Assembly: GCA_963703665.1 (NCBI GenBank)
Contig: CAVPFB010000003.1
Location: 835,118 to 899,117 of the forward strand
Direction: 5' to 3'
DNA: 64,000 bases
DNA from: AP-15 sp963703665
GTDB taxonomy: Bacteria; Pseudomonadota; Alphaproteobacteria; ATCC43930; CGMCC-115725
A program made the position numbers and the translations under genes. This document shows, piece after piece, positions 44,155-53,130 of this stretch; within the stretch, counting starts at the first letter, position 1, and the number at the start of each line of letters is the position of its first letter. Below the pieces are notes generated by a model. It did not search any database. It was not told where the DNA came from and was given only the letters and a program-made list of their open reading frames with translations.

Positions 44155-46476
44155 TTATTTGTGGCGGCCGCCGCCGCCTCCACCCACACGAACCGCGGCC
44201 GGTCGGGCCGCCACCTGCGGCGCAACGCGGCCCATCATTCCGCCTCCGCGATATGCCGCTGCCGGGGTCTGAAACGCCTGCGGCCGGCCGAACTGCTGGG
44301 CGCCGCGATATCCCCCGACCGGATTTTGGAACGCCTGCGGCCGGCCGAACTGCTGGGCGCCGCGGTATCCTCCGGCCGGATTCTGAAACGCCTGCGGCCG
44401 GCCGAACTGCTGGGCGCCGCGGTATCCTCCGGCCGGATTTTGGAACGCCTGCGGCCGGGCGAATTGTTGCTCCCCGCCGCGATAGCTCTGGGCCGCGTTG
44501 CGGCCGAATTCCGAGCGGCCATATTGCGACGCACCCCGACGATCGACCGCAGCCGCGTTGCGTCCGGCTTCGGGCCGCCCAAATTGCTGCTGCGGCCGTC
44601 CTTCGCCGTGTCCGGGTCCTGCCTCGAGGCCGCCGCGGACACCGGCTCCGGCCGCGTGTTCTCCCGCCGGCCCGCCGCCCGGCTCCCCTCGCAGGCCGCC
44701 TGGACCGGCTGCCGCATGCATCACGCCCCGCGGCGCGTCGTGCAACTCGCCCGGTGGCGCCAGGGCTCGCATTGCTGCGGCACGCATCATGCCCCGCGGC
44801 GCGCCGTGCATAACGGCCGCATGCTCCAACCGGTCAGCCGGCACTCGCATCATTTCGCGGTCGACCCGGCGGCCGTCGGCGAAGACCCCGCGGGGGACCA
44901 CCGTGGCGAACCGACGGTTGAAATACTGGCCGTGCCACGCCTCCCGTCCGCGCTCGCCCGCGCCAACGCCGCGGCCGTGACCCCAATATGCGACATTGAC
45001 GCTTTGGACGTAATCCGGGCCGGCGGGATACCAGGGTGCGTAATCGTCGCCGGGACCGAGCGGGAACCATGCGACATCGGGTCCGCCGTCGGGCCCGTTA
45101 CCAGGGTCGCCGCCGGAATCGTCGGGCGTGTCGATGAAGGCGACCAGCGCTGGGGCGTAAACCGGGTGAGGGGCGACGGCGCCCGGGACCCATCCCCAAT
45201 GTCCGTCGATGTTGATCCAGCGGCCGTAGTGAAACGGCGCGAAGCCCCAGGGCTGGTCGTCGATCCAGGTCCAGCCCCAGGGCGGGATCGAAGCCCAATG
45301 GCCAAACCGATAAGGCGCCCAATCGTCCGGGACCGAAGTCGGAAACCAGACCGGCCCGCCATCGGCGAGGGTGTCCCAGCGGCCGTACCGATCGAGCGCA
45401 TCGTAGCCGGTCGTCTGCGGCGACACATACTGCGCCGATTGCGGCGCCGTCGGCGCCTGGTCATCGGACTTTTCGACCCACAGCAGAAAGTCGTCGGAAG
45501 GTGCATGGCCGGCAGCGGCGGCCGCCGACGATTGCGCCGCGGTGGACCCCGATCCGCCGTCTGCCGTGTCCGGAGTCGACGGCGTCGCTGCCGGCTGGTC
45601 CGCTGCCGGCCTCGCGGTGAAGGAGAGTGCGGGGCTCGCCGGCGCCGAGGACGCCTCGCCGCCCTGTGCAACTCGATCGGGCGCAGCTCCATCGGGCGGA
45701 GCGGCGGCCGGCGGCAGGGCGACCTCGGGCGGGCCGGGCGGCGGCGGCGCGGGTATCGGCTTCGCCGCCGAAGAGCTCGAGAGCGGCGCGGCGGGGTTCG
45801 CAACTGCCGTGCTGCGCTCGGCGGCCACCACGGCCGGATAGCTCCCGCTCACCTGCACTTCCTCGCCGGCCGAAATCGGCAGATCGGCCTGGCCGCCGAC
45901 AAAACGCGCCTTCCCCTCGAAGACGACGATGCGGGTCGGCTGGTCTTGCGCACCGCCGCCGATGTCGATGTCGTAGGCGCCGGGCTGCAGCAGCCACAGC
46001 GAGCCGCGCGGCATCTCGAGTTCCACGGTTTCGCCGTCGTCGAGCTTGCTGAGCTGCAAGTGGACCCGGCCATAGCGGACGCTGGCCTCGATCAGCTGAT
46101 CGCTGAGATTGAGCATGTTGAGCCAAGTGTCGGACGACATCTGGATCGCATCGGGGCCGATCCGGACCCTGGCGCGGGCCATCGCCCCGGTCCGCAGCGA
46201 CATGTCCTGGCATACCGGCTGATTGAAGTCGGCCTGAGACCAGGACAGCGTGTCGGATACGCCGGGTTCGCCGGCCTCGCCCCGCAACGCGTATGCGACT
46301 TCTCCGGAAATGTAATTGAGGCTCCCGACCCGTCGAGGCGGATCCTCCGCGCGCGCGGGCCCGATCAGCGCCATGGCGAGCCCGCAGCAGCCGATGAGGA
46401 GGCGGCAGATAAGCCGTGCAGCTGAACGTCGCGGCGCCGGGGGGGACAGCACGGCTGATTTCAGCAGCTGGTGCAA
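44155..46476 (-). CDS. Secreted FecR/DUF6600-type protein with C-terminal tandem repeats
   Basis: A 773-residue exported protein with a signal peptide (ICRLLIGCCGLAMALIGPARA). A FecR-like beta domain follows (residues about 50-215: GSLNYISGEVAYALRGEAGE, WLNMLNLSDQLIEASV, GETVELEMPRGSLWLLQPGAYDI, IVVFEGKARFVGGQADLPIS), then a Pro/Ala-rich linker, then a Trp/Gly/Pro-rich DUF6600 region (about 350-520; WGWTWIDDQPWGFAPFHYGRWI, HGHWGWVPGAV-type). The tail is Gly/Gln-rich with tandem repeats. Such proteins are surface or envelope proteins of unknown role. Located beside the cyclase-OmpA gene on the same strand, 126 bases upstream of it. Confidence 0.75.
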   Translation of the reverse strand: MHQLLKSAVLSPPAPRRSAARLICRLLIGCCGLAMALIGPARAEDPPRRVGSLNYISGEVAYALRGEAGEPGVSDTLSWSQADFNQPVCQDMSLRTGAMARARVRIGPDAIQMSSDTWLNMLNLSDQLIEASVRYGRVHLQLSKLDDGETVELEMPRGSLWLLQPGAYDIDIGGGAQDQPTRIVVFEGKARFVGGQADLPISAGEEVQVSGSYPAVVAAERSTAVANPAAPLSSSSAAKPIPAPPPPGPPEVALPPAAAPPDGAAPDRVAQGGEASSAPASPALSFTARPAADQPAATPSTPDTADGGSGSTAAQSSAAAAAGHAPSDDFLLWVEKSDDQAPTAPQSAQYVSPQTTGYDALDRYGRWDTLADGGPVWFPTSVPDDWAPYRFGHWASIPPWGWTWIDDQPWGFAPFHYGRWINIDGHWGWVPGAVAPHPVYAPALVAFIDTPDDSGGDPGNGPDGGPDVAWFPLGPGDDYAPWYPAGPDYVQSVNVAYWGHGRGVGAGERGREAWHGQYFNRRFATVVPRGVFADGRRVDREMMRVPADRLEHAAVMHGAPRGMMRAAAMRALAPPGELHDAPRGVMHAAAGPGGLRGEPGGGPAGEHAAGAGVRGGLEAGPGHGEGRPQQQFGRPEAGRNAAAVDRRGASQYGRSEFGRNAAQSYRGGEQQFARPQAFQNPAGGYRGAQQFGRPQAFQNPAGGYRGAQQFGRPQAFQNPVGGYRGAQQFGRPQAFQTPAAAYRGGGMMGRVAPQVAARPAAVRVGGGGGGRHK
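44273..44500. repeat. 57-bp in-frame tandem repeats in the DUF6600-type gene
   Basis: Units begin at 44273, 44330, 44387 and 44444; the first three are nearly identical and the fourth is diverged. Each encodes 19 residues of the type AQQFGRPQAFQNPAGGYRG. Conservation at the DNA level suggests recent unequal exchange. Confidence 0.85.
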
Positions 46477-46733
46477 GCGATCGCGCGAGGGACCATCCCC
46501 TAACCTTTTGGGTTGGCTGTTTCACTCTACTGCGAATAGGCCGGTCTGATCAACCAATCCGTAGCGAACCGTCCAATTCGCCAAATCCCGGCGCCGCTTC
46601 TCTCAGACGTTAACACTCTCGCGAACAAAACAAGCTCATCAGCTTATACTTCTCTTCTCGATTGCGGTCGAACCAATTCCGTGTTGAACTATAGAGCAGA
46701 CGGTTCCCGCAAGGCGAATGCCGGCTTTTCCAC

Positions 46734-47624
46734 ATGAGCAGCAATATCGGCGTACGTGCAGAGCCGGTCGGTTGGGAGGATCGCTGTCGGTGCTCGATGC
46801 GTCGCCGGGCCACCGTGATGTGCGGCCGGATCGGGCCAAACTGCAGAAAGACCAATGCTCGCGCCGGCCGGACTGCGGCCATCTTCCTTCTCATCTTGAT
46901 CGCGACAGTCGCCGCCCAACCATTGTTCGGGTCGGCCGCGCAGCCCGCGGTCGGAGCTGCCGCCCCGTCCGCGGCGCCGACGCCGACCGTCGCGGAGTGG
47001 CTGAACCAGAACGTGCGGCTGCGCGAGACGGTGCAGGCGCTCGATCGGCCGTCTGCCGACGGCAAGCCCTCAGGCGAAATCCGAGCCGGCGCCGAGGTCA
47101 GGGCAATCGGCCTCGTCGAAGGCAAGCATTGGGTGCAGATCGAGCTGCCCGATCACTCCCTCGCCTATGTGCCGAGGGAGGCGATCGAATTCGAGAACGG
47201 TGCAGCGACGCCAGCGCCGGCAGCCGCAGAAAGCGCGATGCCGCCAACGACTTCGCCGACGACATCGCCATCGGCGGCGATTCCGGCCGCAGCGTCCGGC
47301 GTCCTCCGCGGGCCGGTGACGAGGGTTCCCAACGCGGCGACGTTGGTCGTCAGCGACCAGCGCATCCGCCTCTCCGGCATCGATCCGGGGCCGCAGGAAG
47401 CGCTCGCGCCATTCGAAAACTGGGTGCGGGGCCAGGGCCCGCTGACCTGCGAGCCGGACGCGCAGACCGGGCGCTATCACTGCTTTACCGGCGACCGGGT
47501 GGACGTTGCCGAGGCGGCGATCCTGAACGGCGCCGGGCGGGTCGGCGACGGCGCCACACCCGCCTATCGCGACAGCGAGACCGCGGCTCGCCAAGCACGA
47601 CGCGGCCTTTGGGCGCAACCTTAA
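46734..47624 (+). CDS. Exported SH3-like and staphylococcal-nuclease-fold protein
   Basis: Up to 296 residues. A membrane or signal helix (RTAAIFLLILIATVAAQPLF, about 46-65) is followed by an SH3-type region (about 80-152: LRETVQALDRPSADGKPSGEIRAGAEVRAI, HWVQIELPDHSLAYVPREAI). A C-terminal domain (about 190-296) resembles staphylococcal nuclease: RIRLSGIDPGPQEALAPFENWVRGQG and DSETAARQARRGLWAQP. The usual DGDT metal/catalytic motif is replaced by PNAAT and D-A-P-E by D-P-G, so nuclease activity is doubtful. The N-terminus is uncertain; Met22 (46797) is an alternative start. Divergent from the DUF6600 gene. Confidence 0.65.
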   Translation: MSSNIGVRAEPVGWEDRCRCSMRRRATVMCGRIGPNCRKTNARAGRTAAIFLLILIATVAAQPLFGSAAQPAVGAAAPSAAPTPTVAEWLNQNVRLRETVQALDRPSADGKPSGEIRAGAEVRAIGLVEGKHWVQIELPDHSLAYVPREAIEFENGAATPAPAAAESAMPPTTSPTTSPSAAIPAAASGVLRGPVTRVPNAATLVVSDQRIRLSGIDPGPQEALAPFENWVRGQGPLTCEPDAQTGRYHCFTGDRVDVAEAAILNGAGRVGDGATPAYRDSETAARQARRGLWAQP

Positions 47625-47657
47625 TGCCCGAGCAATGACGGAAGCAGGGAGGTGAAC

Positions 47658-48272
47658 ATGAAGATGTGGACGCGGATATCGATCGCTGCGACGGCACAGA
47701 TCGTCCTCTTGGCGGGGTGTGTTCCCGCGGTGATGGCGCCCAGCGTGGTGGCAACACCCGGACCGGGAAAGCTGCCCGCTGACCTCGCTTCCGATCATGC
47801 GGCGTGCGCGCAGCAAGCCAATCAGCAAATGGCCCCGGCCATACAAGCAGCCAACAATCAGGTTGCTGGAACCGCGCTGCAGAATCTGATGACCGGAACC
47901 GGCGACAACGCAGTAGACGTGAACACCCAAGCGACCTCGGCGTTGCAGCAGCAGTACGACTCCGCCTACTCTGCCTGCATGTACGCCAAGGGGGATAATA
48001 TACCCCCCTATTACATGCAGCCGGTCTACTACGCCGAACCGGAGCCGACCTACCGAACCAGGAGGCGGGTGGTTCACAAGCACTCGCCGCGGCCGCCGAC
48101 GGCTGCGGCTTCGTCCGGCGCGGGCCAAGCCTCGGGCTCGGGCTTTGTCGTTCCGACCCCGACGGGCGGCGCGCCCGCTTCGGCCTCGGGCTTTGTCGAA
48201 CCTGCACCGACTGCATCTGGCTCCGCACCGGCCGCCTCGGCTCAATTCGCGGTTCCGGCGGCCCAGCACTGA
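47658..48272 (+). CDS. Predicted lipoprotein
   Basis: A 204-residue protein with a lipobox (IVLLAGC, lipid-modified Cys near residue 21). The mature part has an Asn/Gln/Ala-rich helical stretch (HAACAQQANQQMAPAIQAANNQVAG), which resembles Gly-zipper or DUF-type lipoproteins, a YYMQPVYYAEPEPTYR segment, and a Ser/Gly/Pro-rich tail. GGGAGG precedes the ATG at 47658, 34 bases after the preceding gene, so the two are likely co-transcribed. Function unknown. Confidence 0.65.
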   Translation: MKMWTRISIAATAQIVLLAGCVPAVMAPSVVATPGPGKLPADLASDHAACAQQANQQMAPAIQAANNQVAGTALQNLMTGTGDNAVDVNTQATSALQQQYDSAYSACMYAKGDNIPPYYMQPVYYAEPEPTYRTRRRVVHKHSPRPPTAAASSGAGQASGSGFVVPTPTGGAPASASGFVEPAPTASGSAPAASAQFAVPAAQH

Positions 48273-48363
48273 CGCGAGCAAGACCGCCCCAAGGATCGAG
48301 GAACGACGCTAATCCAATATCAACACATTCAGTGCTGCATGTCGGGCGGAAGGCAGTCCGGCA

Positions 48364-49941
48364 ATGCGCTTTGCGGTCAAATCATGCCGTTCGCTGCGAG
48401 CGCTGCTGATCGTCATGATCGTCGCGCCGATCCTGCCGACCGTCAGCCTCGGTCCGCTGGTGTTGACGCGGCTCGGGGCGCACTGGCAGGAATTCGGAAC
48501 GGCTGCCGGCATTGCTCTGACCGGGGTCGGCCTGCGGGTAGTGGGCGGCATCGTGGCGCTGGCGGCGGCGGCCCGGCTGATCCGATCGATGCGGATCCTC
48601 GCGCGGGCGGCCCGGGCGCTCGCCGACGGCGCGATACCGCCGCAGGACCCATCGGGGGTCCTCGATATCGACGAGGTCGTCCGGGCAATGCACCGCGCTG
48701 CGGAGTCGCTGCGCCGGCGTTCGGCGGCGTATGAGAGAGCGGAGGCGGCGCGGCGCGACAGCGAAGCCCGCTTGCGCGATTTCGCCGAGACCGGGTCGGA
48801 CTGGCATTGGGAAAGCGACCGGAACCATCATTTCACCTATTTGTCCGACGGCATCCGGGTCTTCGGGCAGGATCCGACCAGCCGTCTCGGCCGCCCCCGA
48901 TGGGAGCTCGCCTCGGACCTCGCGAGCGAGCCGCTGAAATGGCGCGACCACATGGCCGTGCTCGAACGCCATGAGCCGTTCCGCGAATACGTTTATAGGA
49001 TGAAAGTCGGCACCGAGCCGGAGCAGACCGTGTCGGTCTGCGGCAAGCCGATTTTCGATGCCTCGGGGCGGTTTTTCGGCTACCGCGGAACCGCCCGCGA
49101 CATCAGCGAGCGGGTGCGGGCCGAGCGCAACTTGCGGGATGCCAAGGCCGAAGCAGAAGCGGCGAGCTTGGCCAAATCGCGTTTTCTCGCCAATATGAGC
49201 CACGAGCTGCGCACTCCGCTCAACGCGATCCTCGGTTTTTCGGAGATGCTGGAGCGGGGCACGGCCGGAACCCTCGACCCTCGGCAGCAGGAGTATGTCG
49301 GCTACGTTCGCCAGAGCGGGGCGCATCTGTTGGATATCATCAACGAGATCCTCGATTTGGCAAAGATCGACGCCGGGAAGTTCGAGCTCGACGAGGACGA
49401 GGGGATCGATGCGCGTCCGCTTGCCGAGACCTGCCTCGCCTTTGTCGCCGAGCGCGCGGCGGTCGGAGGGGTGAGCCTGTCGGTCGAAATCGAAGACGGG
49501 ATGCCGCTGCTGGTCGCCGACCAGACCCGGCTCAAGCAGATCCTGCTGAACCTGCTCGGCAACGCGGTCAAATTCACCAATCCCGGCGGTGCTGTCGTCC
49601 TCGCTGCGCACCGGGCCGCCGCGGGCGGCGTCGAGTTCGAGGTGCGCGATACCGGTCTGGGGATGACGGCGGCCGAAATCGCGATCGCCGGCGAGCCGTT
49701 CGGTCAAGTGGATTGCGGCCTCGCCCGCCGCCGCGAGGGCACCGGCCTCGGCTTGCCATTGGCGCGGCGGCTGACCGAGCTGCACGGCGGCGCCTTTTCC
49801 ATCGCCAGCGAAAAGGGGCGCGGGACGCGGGTCGTCGTGGCGCTGCCGGCGTCGCGGGTGGTGCCCCGCAGCGATGTGCTGGCCGCGGCTGCGGCCGAGG
49901 CCACCCACCCCGCGCTGCCGTGTCCCGTCCCCGCCGGATAG
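48364..49941 (+). CDS. PAS-domain sensor histidine kinase
   Basis: A 525-residue membrane histidine kinase. Two N-terminal helices (about residues 10-35 and 47-71) enclose a very short loop, followed by a HAMP-like region, a PAS domain (about 135-250: AETGSDWHWESDRNHHFTYLSDG, GRFFGYRGTARDISER), the dimerisation box with phospho-acceptor His280 (FLANMSHELRTPLNAILGF) and an ATPase domain with NLLGNAVKFTNPGG (N box), RDTGLGM (G1) and REGTGLGLPLARRL (G2). No response regulator is adjacent, so it is an orphan. The input is probably cytoplasmic through the PAS domain. Confidence 0.88.
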   Translation: MRFAVKSCRSLRALLIVMIVAPILPTVSLGPLVLTRLGAHWQEFGTAAGIALTGVGLRVVGGIVALAAAARLIRSMRILARAARALADGAIPPQDPSGVLDIDEVVRAMHRAAESLRRRSAAYERAEAARRDSEARLRDFAETGSDWHWESDRNHHFTYLSDGIRVFGQDPTSRLGRPRWELASDLASEPLKWRDHMAVLERHEPFREYVYRMKVGTEPEQTVSVCGKPIFDASGRFFGYRGTARDISERVRAERNLRDAKAEAEAASLAKSRFLANMSHELRTPLNAILGFSEMLERGTAGTLDPRQQEYVGYVRQSGAHLLDIINEILDLAKIDAGKFELDEDEGIDARPLAETCLAFVAERAAVGGVSLSVEIEDGMPLLVADQTRLKQILLNLLGNAVKFTNPGGAVVLAAHRAAAGGVEFEVRDTGLGMTAAEIAIAGEPFGQVDCGLARRREGTGLGLPLARRLTELHGGAFSIASEKGRGTRVVVALPASRVVPRSDVLAAAAAEATHPALPCPVPAG

Positions 49942-49990
49942 CCGGCCGGCTGCCGCCGGCCCGCGCCGCCGCACCGCTCGCGGAGCGCTG

Positions 49991-51457
49991 ATGCGTGTGC
50001 TCCACGCCAGCGCCGAGCTCTACCCTTGGGTCAAGTCGGGTGGGCTCGGCGACGTCGCCGCCGCGCTGCCGCCGGCGTTGATCGCCCTCGGTGTCGACGC
50101 GCGCCTGCTGCTGCCGGGCTTTGCCGGTTTTCTCGACGCGTTCCCGGAGATGACCGACGTCGCCCGGCTGTCGACCCCGTTCGCGGCGGAGCGGGTTCGG
50201 GTGGTCCTCGCCCGGCTGCCCGCGACCCGGCGGCTGGCCTACCTCGTCGACCACCCGGCCTACTACGACCGGCCGGGCAATCCTTACGCCGCCCCGGACG
50301 GAACCGACTGGCCCGACAACCACCGCCGCTTCGGGCTGTTCGGCTGGGTCGCGGCGGCGCTGGCGCGCGGCGCCGATCGCGGCTGGCGCCCCGACATCCT
50401 CAATTGCCACGACTGGCACGCCGGGCTCGCCCCGGCCTATCTCGCCGCAACCCCGCCGCCGCATGGTCGGGTGCCGACCATCTTTACGATCCACAATCTC
50501 GCGTATCGCGGCGAGTTTGCGGCCGCGCAATTCATTGAACTGGGGCTGCCGCCCGAATACTTCGCGGTCGACGGGGTCGAGTTCTTTGGCGCCGTGTCGT
50601 TCCTGAAGGCGGGGCTGTTCTTCGCCGACCGTCTGACCACGGTCAGCCCGACCTACGCCCGCGAGATCCAGACCCCGGCCTTCGGCCAAGGCCTCGACGG
50701 GCTGCTGCGCAGCCGCGCCGGGGTGCTGAGCGGGATCCTGAACGGGGTGGATCCCTCAATCTGGGACCCGCAGCGCGACGCGAACCTGCCGCACGGTTAC
50801 GGCCCCGACGACGCGGCCCAGGGAAAGCGAGCGGCCAAGCGGGCCTTGCAGCAGCGCCTCGGGCTCGAGCGCGACGAGAGCACACCGCTGTTCGGGGCGG
50901 TCAGCCGCCTGACCCCGCAGAAAGGCCTCGACCTGCTGCTCGCGATCATCCCGGAGCTCATGGCGAGAGGTCATCAGCTGGCCCTGCTCGGCGCGGGCGA
51001 CCTCGACCTCGAGCGTGGCTTCACGGCGGCGGCACAGTCCTATGGCGGGGAGGTTGCGGTCGAGCTCGGCTACGACGAGGCGCTGTCGCATCTGATCATC
51101 GGCGGCGCCGACGTGCTGCTGCTGCCGTCGCGGTTCGAGCCGTGCGGCCTCACCCAGCTCTATGCGCTGCGCTACGGGACGCTGCCGCTGGTTCGCCGGG
51201 TGGGCGGGCTCGCCGACACGGTGGTCGACGCCGACGCGGCGAGCCTGGCCGACGGGACCGCGACCGGCTTCGCCTTCGACACGGAGAGCCCGCAGGGCTT
51301 GAGCTCGGCGATCGGGCGCGCCGCCGCCCTCTATGGTGAGCCGGCGGCATGGCAGAGGATGATCCGCCGGGCGATGACCCGCGACTTCAGCTGGGAAGCC
51401 GCCGCGCGCCGCTATATGGCGCTGTACCGTGAGCTGCGGCCGGACGCTGCGGCATAG
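49991..51457 (+). CDS. glgA: Glycogen synthase (ADP-glucose)
   Basis: A 488-residue GT5 glycosyltransferase extending alpha-1,4-glucan from ADP-glucose. KSGGLGDVAAALP (residues 15-27, ADP-glucose loop), NCHDWHAGLAPAYL, TIHNLAYRGEF, GILNGVDPSIWDP, SRLTPQKGLDLLL, and the C-terminal PSRFEPCGLTQLYALRYGTLP are all diagnostic. Starts 49 bases after the kinase gene. No other glycogen gene is in the window. Confidence 0.95.
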   Translation: MRVLHASAELYPWVKSGGLGDVAAALPPALIALGVDARLLLPGFAGFLDAFPEMTDVARLSTPFAAERVRVVLARLPATRRLAYLVDHPAYYDRPGNPYAAPDGTDWPDNHRRFGLFGWVAAALARGADRGWRPDILNCHDWHAGLAPAYLAATPPPHGRVPTIFTIHNLAYRGEFAAAQFIELGLPPEYFAVDGVEFFGAVSFLKAGLFFADRLTTVSPTYAREIQTPAFGQGLDGLLRSRAGVLSGILNGVDPSIWDPQRDANLPHGYGPDDAAQGKRAAKRALQQRLGLERDESTPLFGAVSRLTPQKGLDLLLAIIPELMARGHQLALLGAGDLDLERGFTAAAQSYGGEVAVELGYDEALSHLIIGGADVLLLPSRFEPCGLTQLYALRYGTLPLVRRVGGLADTVVDADAASLADGTATGFAFDTESPQGLSSAIGRAAALYGEPAAWQRMIRRAMTRDFSWEAAARRYMALYRELRPDAAA

Positions 51458-51485
51458 GCCGGCGATGATCTGTGAGCGTGGCGGT

Positions 51486-51893
51486 TTAGACGATCAATTC
51501 GATGCGCCGGTCGGGCACAAACCATAGGAGGGCGACCCCGACATAGAGCACGATCGCAATCCAGGGCCGCAGGAAGGCCAGCGGCATCGCGGCCGCATAG
51601 ATCGAAAAGGACAGCTTGCCTTTCAGATCGCTGCGCACCGCGGCGGCGAGCTTAGAGCTGCGGCCGTTGCCGGCGATGATCGCGCTTTGCAGCAGCCAAT
51701 AACCGACAGCGGCCAGAAACAGCACCGCGCCATAGGCGGCGGTCGGCAGCGCCGTTAGACCGGCGTCGTCCGCCCAGCGGATCACGAACGGCACCAGCGA
51801 GATCCAGAACAACAGGAACAAATTGGCCCACAATACCTTGCCGTCGACGCGCTCGGTCGCCTGCAGCATGTGGTGGTGATTGGTGCTCGACAT
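51486..51893 (-). CDS. TMEM175-type (DUF1211) membrane protein lacking the N-terminal half
   Basis: A 135-residue protein with about four helices: VLWANLFLLFWISLVPFVIRWADD, YGAVLFLAAVGYWLLQSAI, SFSIYAAAMPLAFLRPWIAIVLYVGVALLWF, then PDRRIE. These match the second half of bacterial TMEM175-like potassium channels. The start MSSTNHHHM replaces the usual IYWNNHHHM middle segment, and the helices that come before it, including the FSDG pore motif, are absent. Only about 130 bases separate it from ychF, so the first half is not present. It is a truncated gene or a natural half-length form. Confidence 0.7.
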   Translation of the reverse strand: MSSTNHHHMLQATERVDGKVLWANLFLLFWISLVPFVIRWADDAGLTALPTAAYGAVLFLAAVGYWLLQSAIIAGNGRSSKLAAAVRSDLKGKLSFSIYAAAMPLAFLRPWIAIVLYVGVALLWFVPDRRIELIV

Positions 51894-52023
51894 GAAGGTG
51901 CCGGCGGGCTCGGATTTCGCCGCGCTGCTCTCCAGCCTCCCGATCTTTCGGCCTACGCGTTAAGCTACGTCAATGTCGGCATCTTCTGGAACAATCGGCG
52001 AAGCGGCAAACGGGATGAATATT

Positions 52024-53124
52024 TTACACATTGAAGCGGAAATGCATGATGTCGCCGTCGCGGACGACGTAATCGGCGCCTTCGAGGCGCATGCGGCCGG
52101 CGTCCTTGGCGCCCTGCTCGCCGCCATGGGCGACATAATCCTCGTAGGAAATGGTCTCGGCCCGGATAAAGCCCTTTTCGAAGTCGGTATGGATGCGGCC
52201 GGCCGCCTGCGGCGCCTTGGTGCCGCGCGGCACCGTCCAGGCACGCGCCTCCTTGGGGCCCACGGTCAGGAAAGTGATCAGGTCCAAGAGCGCATAGCCG
52301 GCGGCGATCACCCGGCCGAGCCCCCCTTGGGCGAGCCCGAGCGAGGTGAGGAACTCGTCTCGTTCGCCGGCGTCGGCGAGTTGCGCCAGCTCGGCCTCAA
52401 TCGCCGCCGAGATCACCACCGTGCGGGCGCCGCGGCCAGCAGCAAATTCGGCGAGCCGGCGGCTCTCGGCATTGCCCGAGGCTGCATTCGCCTCGTCGAC
52501 ATTGGCGATGTAGAGCACCGGTTTGGCGCTCAACAATTGCAGTGCATCGAGGCTTTTTTTCCGCTCCGCCCCAACCACTGCCGAGCGCGCCGGCTCGCCC
52601 GCGCGCAACGCCGCCAGCACCGGCTCGATGATCTCGACCAGCCCCCTCGCCTCCTTGTCGCCGCCGCGCGCTCGCTTGTGCACCGCGACGGCGCGGCGCT
52701 CGAGGCTTTCGAGATCAGCGAGCATCAGCTCGGTTTCGACCGTCTCGATGTCGCGGATCGGGTCGACCGAGCCCTCGACATGGACGACGTTGGGATCGCT
52801 GAAGCAGCGCACGACATGGGCGACCGCGTCGACCTCGCGGATATGCCCGAGAAACTGGTTGCCGAGGCCCTCGCCGCGCGCCGCTCCGCGGACCAGCCCG
52901 GCAATGTCCACGAATTCGAGCTGGGTCGGGATGATCTTTGCCGATTTCGCCAGGCGCGCGCAGACGGCGAGCCGCTCGTCGGGCACGGCGACGCGCCCGA
53001 TGTTGGGCTCGATCGTGCAGAACGGATAGTTCGCCGCCTCGGCCGCAGCAGTCGCGGTCAACGCATTGAAGAGTGTGGACTTGCCGACATTGGGCAAGCC
53101 GACGATGCCGCAGCTGAAACCCAT
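52024..53124 (-). CDS. ychF: Redox-regulated ATPase YchF
   Basis: A 366-residue OBG-family P-loop protein that prefers ATP. G1 is GIVGLPNVGKSTLFNAL, with the ANYPFCTIEPNIG switch I, DIAGLVRGAARGEGLGNQFL (G3) and NVDEA (modified G4, the NxxE type that explains ATP use). The C-terminal TGS domain has LLDLITFLTVGPKEARAWTVP and AGRIHTDFEKGFIRAETISYEDY. Full length and intact. pth follows by 6 bases on the minus strand in the transcription direction pth-ychF, as is common in bacteria. Confidence 0.95.
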   Translation of the reverse strand: MGFSCGIVGLPNVGKSTLFNALTATAAAEAANYPFCTIEPNIGRVAVPDERLAVCARLAKSAKIIPTQLEFVDIAGLVRGAARGEGLGNQFLGHIREVDAVAHVVRCFSDPNVVHVEGSVDPIRDIETVETELMLADLESLERRAVAVHKRARGGDKEARGLVEIIEPVLAALRAGEPARSAVVGAERKKSLDALQLLSAKPVLYIANVDEANAASGNAESRRLAEFAAGRGARTVVISAAIEAELAQLADAGERDEFLTSLGLAQGGLGRVIAAGYALLDLITFLTVGPKEARAWTVPRGTKAPQAAGRIHTDFEKGFIRAETISYEDYVAHGGEQGAKDAGRMRLEGADYVVRDGDIMHFRFNV

Positions 53125-53130
53125 CGGCGG

